Source of the DNA: Cyclobacteriaceae bacterium
GTDB lineage: Bacteria; Bacteroidota; Bacteroidia; Cytophagales; Cyclobacteriaceae
Reading direction: 5' to 3'
DNA: 64,000 bases
NCBI GenBank assembly: GCA_028285685.1
Contig: JANQOR010000032.1
Location: forward strand, 124,001 to 188,000
Both the position numbers and the translations under genes were made by a program. Shown piece after piece: positions 53,559 to 61,919 of the stretch. Positions within the stretch are counted from its first letter, which is position 1. Every line of letters starts with the position of its first letter. Below the pieces are notes generated by a model. It did no database searches. It was not told the origin of the DNA and was given only the letters and a program-made list of their open reading frames with translations.

Positions 53559-54875
53559 TTAGTTGCGAATGGGTTCACCATACAGGTCAAATGCGGTAGC
53601 TTCGGTGATTTTAATGTTAGCGAAATCCCCAACTCTCAAATAGGAGTCATCGGAAGAAATGATGACCTCATTGTCTACCTCCGGAGAATCGTGTTCTGTC
53701 CTACCTATGAAATTTCCAGACTCCATTCGATCAATGAGAACTTTAAATGTCTTCCCAATCTTTTTTTCATTTATACTCATGGAAATTTCTTCCTGCACTT
53801 CCATTACGGCATTTGCCCGCTCTTGTTTTGTTTCCTCGGGGACATCATCCTCAAAACTATATGAGTGGGTATTTTCTTCATGTGAGTAGGTAAAGATCCC
53901 GAGCCGTTCAAACTTGTTTTGCTTGACAAAGTCCACCATTTCTTGGAAATCTGCCTCGGTTTCCTTTGGGTGACCAGCAATCAATGTTGTTCTTATTGCT
54001 ATGCCTGGGACTCGTGTTCTCATTTGCTCCAGAAGTGCCTCGGTCTTCTCACGTGTCGTTCCACGTCGCATCAGTTTCAGCATGTGATCAGAAGCGTGCT
54101 GTAATGGGATATCCAGGTAGTTGCAGATGTTGGGTTTTGCTGCCATTATGTCCAGTACATCTTCAGGAAAACCTGTTGGAAACGCATAGTGAAGCCGTAT
54201 CCACTCAAGACCATCGACATCAGAGAGACGATCCAAGAGCTCTGCGAGGTTTCTTTTTTTGTAAAGATCTAGTCCATAGTACGTCGAATCCTGGGCGATG
54301 AGTAAAATTTCTTTGGTGCCGTTTTTCACCAAGGACTGAGCTTCTGAAATAACTTGCTCTATGGGCTTTGAAACGTGTTTGCCTCGCATCAAAGGGATTG
54401 CGCAAAAGCTGCACGGCCGGTCGCAACCCTCCGATATTTTCAGGTAGGCGTAATGTTGGTTGGTTGTAGTGATCCGTTCACCAAGCAGCTCTTTTTTGTA
54501 ATCCGCCTTGAATTTTTTTAAGAGTAAAGGAAGCTCCATCGTTCCGAACCAGGCATCAACATCCGGAATTTCATTTTGGAGATCGTCCCGGTAGCGTTGA
54601 GAAAGACAACCTGAGACATAAACTTTTTCTACCAACCCCTCATGTTTGGCATCTACATATCGAAGGATCGTGTCAATTGATTCTTGCTTTGCATTGTCGA
54701 TGAAGCCACACGTGTTGATGATGACAATGTTTGCATCATCTTTCTTGGATTCGTGAGTGGCATCAATCTTGTTTCCCCTAAGCTGAGTAAGCATTACCTC
54801 AGAGTCGACGAGGTTCTTGGAGCAGCCTAGTGTCACAATATTGACTTTGTCTTTCTTTAAGGTTTTGGTTTTCAT
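53559..54875 (-). CDS. rimO: Ribosomal protein S12 methylthiotransferase RimO
   Basis: 438 residues. Methylthiolates an Asp of ribosomal protein S12. N-terminal UPF0004 domain with cluster cysteines (VTLGCSKNLVDSE, INTCGFIDNAKQES, VSGCLSQRY), radical SAM motif GCDRPCSFCAIP and a C-terminal TRAM domain (GKTFKVLIDR, FANIKITEATAFDLYG). LGCSKNLVDSE is the RimO form rather than MiaB. First gene of a leftward run ending at 47.9 kb. Confidence 0.96.
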   Translation of the reverse strand: MKTKTLKKDKVNIVTLGCSKNLVDSEVMLTQLRGNKIDATHESKKDDANIVIINTCGFIDNAKQESIDTILRYVDAKHEGLVEKVYVSGCLSQRYRDDLQNEIPDVDAWFGTMELPLLLKKFKADYKKELLGERITTTNQHYAYLKISEGCDRPCSFCAIPLMRGKHVSKPIEQVISEAQSLVKNGTKEILLIAQDSTYYGLDLYKKRNLAELLDRLSDVDGLEWIRLHYAFPTGFPEDVLDIMAAKPNICNYLDIPLQHASDHMLKLMRRGTTREKTEALLEQMRTRVPGIAIRTTLIAGHPKETEADFQEMVDFVKQNKFERLGIFTYSHEENTHSYSFEDDVPEETKQERANAVMEVQEEISMSINEKKIGKTFKVLIDRMESGNFIGRTEHDSPEVDNEVIISSDDSYLRVGDFANIKITEATAFDLYGEPIRN

Positions 54876-55006
54876 GCAAAGAAGGTGTCTTGCAGATTAG
54901 ATTTAAAAGGTCTTAACTAACCAAGTCCATAGCAGGTTCATTCTTACTAAATAATAAATCCCACTGTGTGGACAAAGCTAATGGAAATAAGAAGGTTCTG
55001 AGTATG

Positions 55007-55014
55007 TAATTTTG
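55007..55014 (+). promoter_or_regulatory. Possible -7 box of the DUF6452 gene (TAATTTTG)
   Basis: Exact TAnnTTTG match, 6 bases before the ATG at 55021. No clear -33 element. The in-frame TTG at 55012 lies within it. Confidence 0.35.
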
Positions 55015-55020
55015 CGGCGA

Positions 55021-55461
55021 ATGACAAGGGGCAAACTACTCATATTGATGATTGGACTACTATTTGGATGCAGCGATATCGACAACTGTACCAGCGATTC
55101 CAATCTTTCATTCATGATTGTGCGCTTTTATGACTTTGAAACCAAAGCCACCAAGAAAGTGGGATTCCAAGTTTCGACAGAAGGGAGCACGGGTTTGTTT
55201 GGGTTAAGTTCTGACTCTCTGGCCATTGGGCTTCCGCTGGATCCGATGGACACCAGCTTGGTTTTCCATTTTGATTCTGACACCAATGACTATTCGCTGA
55301 ATGTTCGCTACGATCCTAATTTCCTGATTTTTGACCCTGATTGCAGCCCCTCACTTTTTTTTAGCGGGATTGACACCTTGCAAAGTTCATTTGATTCAAC
55401 AGCTATCAGGGGCACGGTTACTAATCGACAATTGACAACAAACTTTGAAGTCTACTTTTAA
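55021..55461 (+). CDS. DUF6452 family lipoprotein
   Basis: 146 residues. Lipobox LLFGC at Cys17, then SDIDNCTSDSNLSFMIVRFYD and later ILDFDPDCSPSL-like FDPDCSPSLFFSG with a second conserved Cys. This fits DUF6452, a Bacteroidota family usually followed by a DUF6048 gene, as here. The function is unknown; an envelope role is likely. I used the ATG at 55021 rather than the TTG at 55012. Confidence 0.78.
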   Translation: MTRGKLLILMIGLLFGCSDIDNCTSDSNLSFMIVRFYDFETKATKKVGFQVSTEGSTGLFGLSSDSLAIGLPLDPMDTSLVFHFDSDTNDYSLNVRYDPNFLIFDPDCSPSLFFSGIDTLQSSFDSTAIRGTVTNRQLTTNFEVYF

Positions 55462-56095
55462 CATATTGCTTTTGCTCCTTTCTCTTGTCGGCTTCAGTCA
55501 GAGCCAGGCTCCGAGAATTATCCAACCCAAATATGGATTTCATGAGGTGAAGGTTGGATTTAACGCTTTGAGATCCGCAAGGACAGTATTAGGTTCAGGT
55601 AAGAACATGCATGAAGCCGAGTTGTCGTTGGGGATAAATAGATGGAACGGGGTGTTTGATTTTGGCACAGAGAAAAATGAGCGATCCGGCGGATATTCCT
55701 ATGAAAACAAAGGGACCTATTTACGAGCTGGAATTGATAGGAACTTTATCCAAAAGGTTAGATCCGGAAACGTTCTGGCACTTGGGCTAAGGTATGCCCG
55801 AGCAAGCTTCGAAGATCAGCTTGTTTATTCCATCGAAGATGTTGGATTTGGCAATCAAGAAATAGACCTTTCCAACTCAGACCTAAAGGCTAGATGGTTG
55901 GAACTGAATTTCACGCTCCGTGGGAAGATCACATCACAGCTTTATACGGGGTTCACGTTGCGATGGAAATTTTCGCGGAAGGTAAGTGGAGAGGGGAGTT
56001 TGCAAACGTTTGATATTCCAGGGTTTGGAAACACAAAAAGGCAGAATGCTACATCTTTTGACTACTATGTGATGTGGAGGGTGCCTTTGAGGTAA
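55445..56095 (+). CDS. DUF6048 family outer-membrane protein
   Basis: 216 residues, TTG start, with a signal peptide (FNILLLLLSLVGFSQ). Barrel-like strands: YGFHEVKVGFNALRSARTVL, GTYLRAGIDRNFIQ, GNVLALGLRYARASFEDQL, WLELNFTLRGKITSQLYTGF, FDYYVMWRVPLR. It overlaps the DUF6452 gene by 17 bp, so the pair is coupled. Pairing with DUF6452 supports the DUF6048 call. Confidence 0.72.
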   Translation: MKSTFNILLLLLSLVGFSQSQAPRIIQPKYGFHEVKVGFNALRSARTVLGSGKNMHEAELSLGINRWNGVFDFGTEKNERSGGYSYENKGTYLRAGIDRNFIQKVRSGNVLALGLRYARASFEDQLVYSIEDVGFGNQEIDLSNSDLKARWLELNFTLRGKITSQLYTGFTLRWKFSRKVSGEGSLQTFDIPGFGNTKRQNATSFDYYVMWRVPLR

Positions 56096-56177
56096 AAAAT
56101 AGTAGGGAAAATTCCTGTCAATTTGTATTTGCAGTTAGAAAACTTAACTTAGATGTACCACTAAGCGACAAGAAAAA

Positions 56178-57236
56178 ATGAAATTTATTTACACCCTTCT
56201 TGTCATCACTATATTAATATCCTGCAGCCAGGAGCGCGTTGAGCCGAGAGAAGTCGTTCTTGATCTGCCTGCAGTTCCTTTTTCGTATCCTAATTCGGAT
56301 GCGAATGAAGCCACTTTAGGGCGTGTTCTTTTTTACGACACTCAGTTGTCGGTCAACAATTCGATTTCGTGTGCTTCATGCCACAAGCAATCAATAGCGT
56401 TTTCAGATAATAGACGCTTCAGTCGCGGATTTGAGAATCTAAGCACGGAAAGAAACTCCATGCCTATTCAAAACCTTAACTCCTTCTTCGATTTTCGTGC
56501 AGATTTTGGGTTTTCGGCTGGACTTTTTTGGGATGGCCGAGGAACAGATCACTCTTTGGCCGTTCTTCAGCCGATCGTCAACCATGTGGAAATGGGAATT
56601 CGAGATTTGGACAAGTTGACAGCCAAACTTTCGGAGATTGATTATTATCCTGAACTCTTCCAAAATACATATGGAACTGATGAAATAAGCCCCGAAAAGA
56701 TCGGCCGTGCTCTTCACGCCTTTGTGAGGAATATCACCTCACAAAACACGAAATTCGATCAATCCTTTTCGAACCCGGACATCTTAAGTGCCAAGGAAAT
56801 TGTTGGAATGAATTTGTTCATAAGCAAATATCAATGCAACAACTGTCACCAGGTTCAGAGTCCACAGGGTTATCTGTTTGCCGGAGCATTTTCCAATATT
56901 GGACTAGAAACGGATGATAAAGGAGTGGGTGCTATTACCAATGCCCAGGAAGACAATGGGAAATTCAAGATCCCTTCTTTGAGAAATGTCCTGTTAACTG
57001 CGCCCTATATGCACGACGGGAGGTTCCAGACCATTGAGGAAGTGATCAAACACTATAGTCAAGGAGTGACAGATGATCCAAATCTAGACTTCAGGTTAAA
57101 AGACACAAATGGGAAACCAATTCGATTTGACATTACAGACACTGAGGTAAGTGCTATTATTGCATTTTTAGGGACCTTGACCGACCACTCTATGCTAACA
57201 GACGAAAAATTATCAAACCCATTTAAACTCCAATGA
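56178..57236 (+). CDS. Di-haem cytochrome c peroxidase family lipoprotein (MauG/CcpA-like)
   Basis: 352 residues. Lipobox ILISC at Cys16. Two haem c sites: CASCHKQ and CNNCHQ, with family motifs LGRVLFYDTQLSVNNSISC, LFWDGRGTDHSLAVLQPI, PSLRNVLLTAPYMHDGRF and the sixth-ligand Met/His region. It reduces hydrogen peroxide or oxidises a partner protein in the periplasm. It overlaps the next gene by 4 bp (ATGA). Confidence 0.93.
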   Translation: MKFIYTLLVITILISCSQERVEPREVVLDLPAVPFSYPNSDANEATLGRVLFYDTQLSVNNSISCASCHKQSIAFSDNRRFSRGFENLSTERNSMPIQNLNSFFDFRADFGFSAGLFWDGRGTDHSLAVLQPIVNHVEMGIRDLDKLTAKLSEIDYYPELFQNTYGTDEISPEKIGRALHAFVRNITSQNTKFDQSFSNPDILSAKEIVGMNLFISKYQCNNCHQVQSPQGYLFAGAFSNIGLETDDKGVGAITNAQEDNGKFKIPSLRNVLLTAPYMHDGRFQTIEEVIKHYSQGVTDDPNLDFRLKDTNGKPIRFDITDTEVSAIIAFLGTLTDHSMLTDEKLSNPFKLQ

Positions 57237-57898
57237 AAATCTTTTTAGCGACGGTATTTATTGTACTGTCTTTTTTCTCGTTTGATGCTTTTGCTCAAGT
57301 ACCTTCTGACGAGTCGAGCCTTGAGGGTCATTACCTGGGATTGCAGGGAAACGAATTGATCCGGCAACTACTGACCATCGGTGATGTTGCAAATCCTGAC
57401 AATCCCTATTTGATCAACTATTCCTATAACTCCGCTAATGGCAGGGGAATTAATGTTGGATTTGCGCTCAGGGTAGATGAGTTTGATCAGCAAACAGGCT
57501 TTAGCACATTGACAACAGAGATTGACAATTTCGCATTGAGAGTAGGTTATGAAAGAAAAAAACAGTTAGATAAGCGCTTCGTTTTTAGCTTAGGTTTTGA
57601 CATTCTGATCGAAAGTTTTAAGAACAAGACAATCAACGAGGACAACTTTAATTCCCAAATTCTAACAACGGAGACAAAAACGACAGCTTACGGACTTGGT
57701 CCCCGTTTAGGACTCAATTATAGAATTACAGATAAAATCATTCTTGGGACCGAAGCGAATTACTACTATAAGGAGTTGGAAGAAGAATTTGAAGCGACAT
57801 TCGATAACAACCCTACTAATAACGAAAGTGATAAATCTGACTTAAAAAGATTGAACTTTGTCTCTCCCTCTTCTTTGTGGTTGATCATAAGGCTCTAG
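57233..57898 (+). CDS. Hypothetical secreted beta-barrel protein
   Basis: 221 residues with a signal peptide (MKIFLATVFIVLSFFSFDAFAQ). Strand-rich with barrel-like alternation (NYSYNSANGRGINVGFAL, LRVGYERKKQLDKRFVFSLG, LGPRLGLNYRITDKIILGT) and an end SLWLIIRL. Not recognised. Coupled to the peroxidase gene by a 4-bp overlap, so it may help that protein at the outer membrane. Confidence 0.7.
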   Translation: MKIFLATVFIVLSFFSFDAFAQVPSDESSLEGHYLGLQGNELIRQLLTIGDVANPDNPYLINYSYNSANGRGINVGFALRVDEFDQQTGFSTLTTEIDNFALRVGYERKKQLDKRFVFSLGFDILIESFKNKTINEDNFNSQILTTETKTTAYGLGPRLGLNYRITDKIILGTEANYYYKELEEEFEATFDNNPTNNESDKSDLKRLNFVSPSSLWLIIRL

Positions 57899-58039
57899 TA
57901 AGCGTTACATACACTCATTAAGTTGATGCTTGGTTCAAAGGATTTGTGAATGCTCGAGAAAATTGACAGTGACAAAGAAGTAGATTCTAGGGAATAACTC
58001 TTATCTTGTACCCGTAACAATCACGTAACAACTCATCCT

Positions 58040-58207
58040 ATGACAACTGCAGATATTCAAGCCGAAGTAGATTCACTGGAAGCCCAATTAACTGGCGACA
58101 TGTTCAGGGACATGGATTTGAAAGATAAAATTCACAATCTGAAGATGAAGTTAAATGGTACTCGACCGATGAATTCAGAAATTGAATGTGTCGGATGTGG
58201 CAGTTGA
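58040..58207 (+). CDS. 55-residue conserved small protein ending CVGCGS
   Basis: A helical protein (ADIQAEVDSLEAQLTGD, LKDKIHNLKMKLNG) that ends with a C-x-x-C at the very C terminus, ECVGCGS. I recall close relatives in many Bacteroidota but no assigned role. The terminal C-x-x-C could bind metal or act in thiol exchange. The frame is too short for many gene finders but has codon use and an end motif that look real. 140 bp upstream and 86 bp downstream are non-coding. Confidence 0.75.
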   Translation: MTTADIQAEVDSLEAQLTGDMFRDMDLKDKIHNLKMKLNGTRPMNSEIECVGCGS

Positions 58208-58293
58208 AAATCCTCGTGGCTAGGTAATAGTTGTTAGTCAGAGGAAACTTTTTACTTGTTTTTCTGTCTTTGAGCCTGTAGAGTATTTGAAAA

Positions 58294-59517
58294 ATGAGAT
58301 CATTTCAATCAGGCATCCTTCTTCTTTTTTTATTTCCAGCCATTGCTCAACCGAGCAATGAACAAACCTATGATTATACCTATGACTATGGAGATCAGGG
58401 ACACTCCTCCTGGGCAATGGTTCGAAAAAACAATCTATATGGATTTATTGATCGTGAAGGCAAAGAAGTTATCAAACCTTCCCTGGAGAAGATCTATTCC
58501 TTTGGAGATTACGGTCCGAATTTAGCTCTTGTCAAAAAAGATGGCCTTTATGGATTTTTGAGTAGAGAAGGTCAATATGTTGTAAAGCCTGAATACTCAC
58601 GTATTCATGATTTTGGCTCAAAGAAGATCAACTGGGCACTTGTCGAAAAAAATGGTTTGTACGGATTTATAGATAGAACAGGGACCATTGTAGTAGTCCC
58701 TGCCTATAGCAGAATTGGCGATTACGGTGGGTTTAGACCTAACTGGGCCCTGGTGGAAAGAGATGGCCTCTATGGCTTTCTTGATCGTAGCGGCAAAGAA
58801 ATTGTCGGATTGAAATATGATCGGATCCATAGCTTTGGCTCCATTGGTTCTGGATGGGCCAGAGCTGAGAAGAACGGCTTGATCGGATTTATTGAGAAGA
58901 GCGGAAAAGAGATCATTCCTCCCCGTTACACCTACGTCTCAAGTTTTGGTAACATCACCAGTTATTGGGCCAAGGTGGGTATTGATGGCCTGTATGGTTT
59001 TATCGATCGGGCAGGCAAGGAAGTGGTGCCGGTTCAGTATTCAAAGGTGTATGACTTTGGCTCAAAAGGGCCAAGTCACTTGGCCTTAGTTCAAAAATCC
59101 GGGCTTTATGGATTTATTGATAAAACAGGGAAGGAAATAGTGCCGGCTAAGTACGACAAGATCAGTCGGTTTGATCGGGAAAATTCTAATTGGGCGCTTG
59201 TGGAGAAAGATGGAAAGTTTGGGTTTCTTGATTCTGATGGAAAGGAAGTGGTACCGGTTGCTTTGAACGATCTCAGCAAGAATTTTCATGAATTAAGCGA
59301 TCACTTTCAGTCTGCGGGCACCCATATAGGTAAAGAGGGTCCAGTGAAGCGCTTCTGGGTGAGTCCTTTTGTCAACGACTATGCCATCATCAAAAGTAAG
59401 AAGACGTGGAACCTCGGTGTAGTTAATAGGGATTTCGAAATAGTTGTGCCTGTCGAGTATAAGAAGATCATGGTGGACGATGACGGAAATATTCACGTGT
59501 GGCAGAGGCAGAACTAA
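58294..59517 (+). CDS. Secreted WG-repeat protein
   Basis: 407 residues with a signal peptide (SGILLLFLFPAIAQPS). It consists of about nine WG repeats of roughly 38 residues, each with a core such as GLYGFIDREGKEVI or GKFGFLDSDGKEVV followed by Tyr and a Y-D-F-G-type linker. WG-repeat proteins form beta-rich solenoids of unknown role, often at the surface. The repeats are strongly alike, which suggests expansion by duplication. The stop interlocks with the convergent barrel gene. Confidence 0.9.
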   Translation: MRSFQSGILLLFLFPAIAQPSNEQTYDYTYDYGDQGHSSWAMVRKNNLYGFIDREGKEVIKPSLEKIYSFGDYGPNLALVKKDGLYGFLSREGQYVVKPEYSRIHDFGSKKINWALVEKNGLYGFIDRTGTIVVVPAYSRIGDYGGFRPNWALVERDGLYGFLDRSGKEIVGLKYDRIHSFGSIGSGWARAEKNGLIGFIEKSGKEIIPPRYTYVSSFGNITSYWAKVGIDGLYGFIDRAGKEVVPVQYSKVYDFGSKGPSHLALVQKSGLYGFIDKTGKEIVPAKYDKISRFDRENSNWALVEKDGKFGFLDSDGKEVVPVALNDLSKNFHELSDHFQSAGTHIGKEGPVKRFWVSPFVNDYAIIKSKKTWNLGVVNRDFEIVVPVEYKKIMVDDDGNIHVWQRQN

Positions 59518-60107
59518 TCAAACGACAGCCTATAAGCCAGGGTAAAATAGATGGCAGAGACCTTTTCCTCTGCCAAAGATATGGTCGACCCACTTTCATC
59601 TGAACCTTCGAAACTTGGAGTCTTTCCTTTAGAGTGATACCGAATCGAGGCAGTGACATCATGTTCAAGCGCAATTCCAATTTCTGCAACGCCAGATAGG
59701 TTATGTCGAGTCACCTGGTCAGTATTCGATGCGTGAACATACCTTTTGTAGGTGTTGATTCCAGCGCCTATCCCCAGAAAGAGAATGCCAAAAGATTTCT
59801 CTCGCCTGTATCGCGCTTTGAGCATTGCAGTATTAAAGCGAACGCTGTATGGCCACACGATGACCTGGTTGTTTTGAACGTCATTGGTCCCACTTACAGG
59901 TAGGAGATCGCCTCCGGTTGCCAACTCGATACCTCCCTGGAATGATTTGCTGAGGCTCAAATGTCCATTGACAAAAAGAAGACCCTTTGCTGCGTTGTGG
60001 TCGGCTTCCAAAACATTACCGAATCCGGCACCCAATTCAACAAAAGCTTTTTGTGCAAAAGTGACGTGGTACAGGATGGAGAATAGCAGAATCAGACCAT
60101 GCTTCAT
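59514..60107 (-). CDS. Hypothetical outer-membrane beta-barrel protein
   Basis: 197 residues. Signal peptide (MKHGLILLFSILYHVTFAQ), then strands such as FVELGAGFGNVLEADHNA, SVRFNTAMLKARYRREKSFG, ILFLGIGAGINTYKRYV, EIGIALEHDVTASIRYHS and an end YFTLAYRLSFD with an aromatic final strand. Not recognised. Convergent with the WG-repeat gene. Confidence 0.7.
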   Translation of the reverse strand: MKHGLILLFSILYHVTFAQKAFVELGAGFGNVLEADHNAAKGLLFVNGHLSLSKSFQGGIELATGGDLLPVSGTNDVQNNQVIVWPYSVRFNTAMLKARYRREKSFGILFLGIGAGINTYKRYVHASNTDQVTRHNLSGVAEIGIALEHDVTASIRYHSKGKTPSFEGSDESGSTISLAEEKVSAIYFTLAYRLSFD

Positions 60108-60186
60108 GATAAGGAACCCTCAGACCTTATACAATGGTCGGGAGGATAACCCTCATTTGGTCTATTCAAAAAAAGTTGGAGTAAAA

Positions 60187-60214
60187 TCGAAAAGGGGAAG
60201 CAATGGCTCCCCCT
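60187..60214 (-). terminator. Terminator after the dienelactone-hydrolase-like gene
   Basis: On the minus strand AGGGGGAGC, loop CATT, GCTTCCCCT (9 bp with one G-T pair) followed by TTTT. Confidence 0.8.
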
Positions 60215-60218
60215 GATG

Positions 60219-61034
60219 CTAAAAGGTACTATCGAATAATGCTTTCATTTCTGCCCAACTAGCGCTATCGGCCTCCGCCTGGTATGCTAAGGGCATATCA
60301 AACTTTGCTCCTATCTCGTCTGCTCGTTTGCTCGTAAATGAATGTACCGCCCCTGGATAAGCGATGTACTTATAGTCAACACCGGCAGCATCCATCACTG
60401 CTTTAAAGTCTTCAACAGATTGTGCTGGAATAAAGGGATCGTCGGCTCCATTCGCAACGAGAACCTTTGCTTTGACAGTGCCTGGTTCTGGTGCAATTGG
60501 CAGTTGTAACCCTGCATGAAATGCGGCTACAGCGTCCAAATCAAAACCCGCATTGGCCATGTTCAGGGCAATGGTTCCCCCGAAGCAGTAACCTATAGCT
60601 CCAATCTTTTCCGGGTCAACATTTGGGTGGTTTTTTAACGTATTCAGTGCACTTTCAAAACGCGCTTTGGCCTCATCAAGGTTGCTGACCACTTCCTGCG
60701 TAAACTTGCCTGCATCATCTGGGTGCTCAGCGGTTTTACCATCGCCATACATATCCACGGCGAAAGCGACATAACCCATTTCAGCTAGCATATCGGCCCG
60801 CTCACGGGCATAGTCATTGTGTCCCCACCATTCATGAACCACCAGGATACCTGGCCGTTTTGAGTCGTCATTCTGATTGAATGCTATGTAGCCTTTCATA
60901 TTTGTGGAGTCCGTAGAGTACTCCACTTCTCCGACAGGAGGACTAGCATCTTCCTCAGAAGCTTTTTCCTGGGAAGGTCCGGAGCATGCAAAAACTAACA
61001 GCATACTTAAAAGGGTATAGACTAAATTTTTCAT
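60219..61034 (-). CDS. Dienelactone hydrolase family lipoprotein
   Basis: 271 residues. Lipobox VFAC at Cys17, then an acidic linker. Alpha/beta hydrolase of the DLH family: PGILVVHEWWGHNDYARERA, YVAFAVDMYGDGKTAEHP, the nucleophile Cys in GAIGYCFGG, Asp in NGADDPFIP and His in AVHSFTSK, a complete Cys-Asp-His triad. A longer frame starting at 61271 runs back through the TonB-gene terminator and overlaps that gene, so it is not used. The substrate is unknown. Confidence 0.9.
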   Translation of the reverse strand: MKNLVYTLLSMLLVFACSGPSQEKASEEDASPPVGEVEYSTDSTNMKGYIAFNQNDDSKRPGILVVHEWWGHNDYARERADMLAEMGYVAFAVDMYGDGKTAEHPDDAGKFTQEVVSNLDEAKARFESALNTLKNHPNVDPEKIGAIGYCFGGTIALNMANAGFDLDAVAAFHAGLQLPIAPEPGTVKAKVLVANGADDPFIPAQSVEDFKAVMDAAGVDYKYIAYPGAVHSFTSKRADEIGAKFDMPLAYQAEADSASWAEMKALFDSTF

Positions 61035-61098
61035 AATGGTTCGGTTTTCTCTGGTTTGGTTTACCCTAAAGGTAGTGTGAATTGTGTTTTGGGCACAA

Positions 61099-61125
61099 AA
61101 AAAACCAGGCACTGCCTGGTTTTCT
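61099..61125 (-). terminator. Terminator after the TonB-family gene
   Basis: AACCAGGCA, C, TGCCTGGTT (9-bp perfect stem) with A and T runs on either side; 21 bp after the TonB-gene stop. Confidence 0.85.
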
Positions 61126-61146
61126 CTGGTCGTATTTTTTGGTAGC

Positions 61147-61827
61147 CTAGTCAAGTCGAAAGACGATGGGTACCGACATGTGAACGCGGACTGGTATCCC
61201 TCTTTGTTTGCCGGGACTGAATTTTGGTAACAAACCAACAACTCGTATGGCCTCTTCATCGCAACCAGCACCTATTCCCCGTTTTAGTTTTATCTGAGAA
61301 ACAGAACCATCTTTCTCAACCACGAAATCGATAGTGACCCTTCCTGAAATGTGTAGGTTTCTCGCTTTTCTGGGATATTTGACATTCTTGGCAATAAAGG
61401 AAAGCAGCGCCTGATCACCTCCGGGAAACTCGGGCATTTTTTCCACGAACAGGAATGGCTGGTCTGTTATCTCATCGGGGAGTATAGTTCCTTCATACTG
61501 TGGTACTATCTCATCATCAAGGGGCTCAATATCTATCTCAAACTCCTTTTCAAGCTCAACTTGAGTTTCAGTAATAGCTTCAACCACCATTACTGGCTTC
61601 CTTACCACCTTTGGTTTTGGTGGTTCAGGATTTTTCTGCTCAGTTGAGATAATTACTTCTTCTGGCCAGACATCTTCTTCGATTGGCTTGAACAGATCGA
61701 TCGGGTCTACCTCTGTTTTCAGTTCAAACGCAGAAATGACAAACGCAAGAGATAAAATCAGCCCAATTCCAAAGAAAAGTGGTCTTTGTCTTTCAAGGTC
61801 GTACTTTCGATACTTTTTAGGTTCCAT
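61147..61827 (-). CDS. TonB family energy transducer
   Basis: 226 residues. A cytoplasmic N terminus, one inner-membrane anchor (FFGIGLILSLAFVISAFEL), a Pro/Glu-rich periplasmic linker (KNPEPPKPKVVRKP) and a C-terminal TonB domain (VKYPRKARNLHISGRVTIDF, EEAIRVVGLLPKFSPGKQRG, PVRVHMSVPIVFRL). It would pass energy from ExbBD to receptors such as SusC. No exbB or exbD is adjacent. Confidence 0.93.
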   Translation of the reverse strand: MEPKKYRKYDLERQRPLFFGIGLILSLAFVISAFELKTEVDPIDLFKPIEEDVWPEEVIISTEQKNPEPPKPKVVRKPVMVVEAITETQVELEKEFEIDIEPLDDEIVPQYEGTILPDEITDQPFLFVEKMPEFPGGDQALLSFIAKNVKYPRKARNLHISGRVTIDFVVEKDGSVSQIKLKRGIGAGCDEEAIRVVGLLPKFSPGKQRGIPVRVHMSVPIVFRLD

Positions 61828-61919
61828 AATTCAGTCATTTTAAAGAGTAAAACATAAATCCACAGGAATCAAAAGCATGAATCATGCCCAAACGTCTCGA
61901 CGTTGTTATCTTAACGGTT

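Noticed and set aside
61035-61271. Longer N terminus for the dienelactone-hydrolase-like protein
   Set aside because: It runs through the TonB-gene terminator and into that gene; the ATG at 61034 gives a normal lipoprotein signal.
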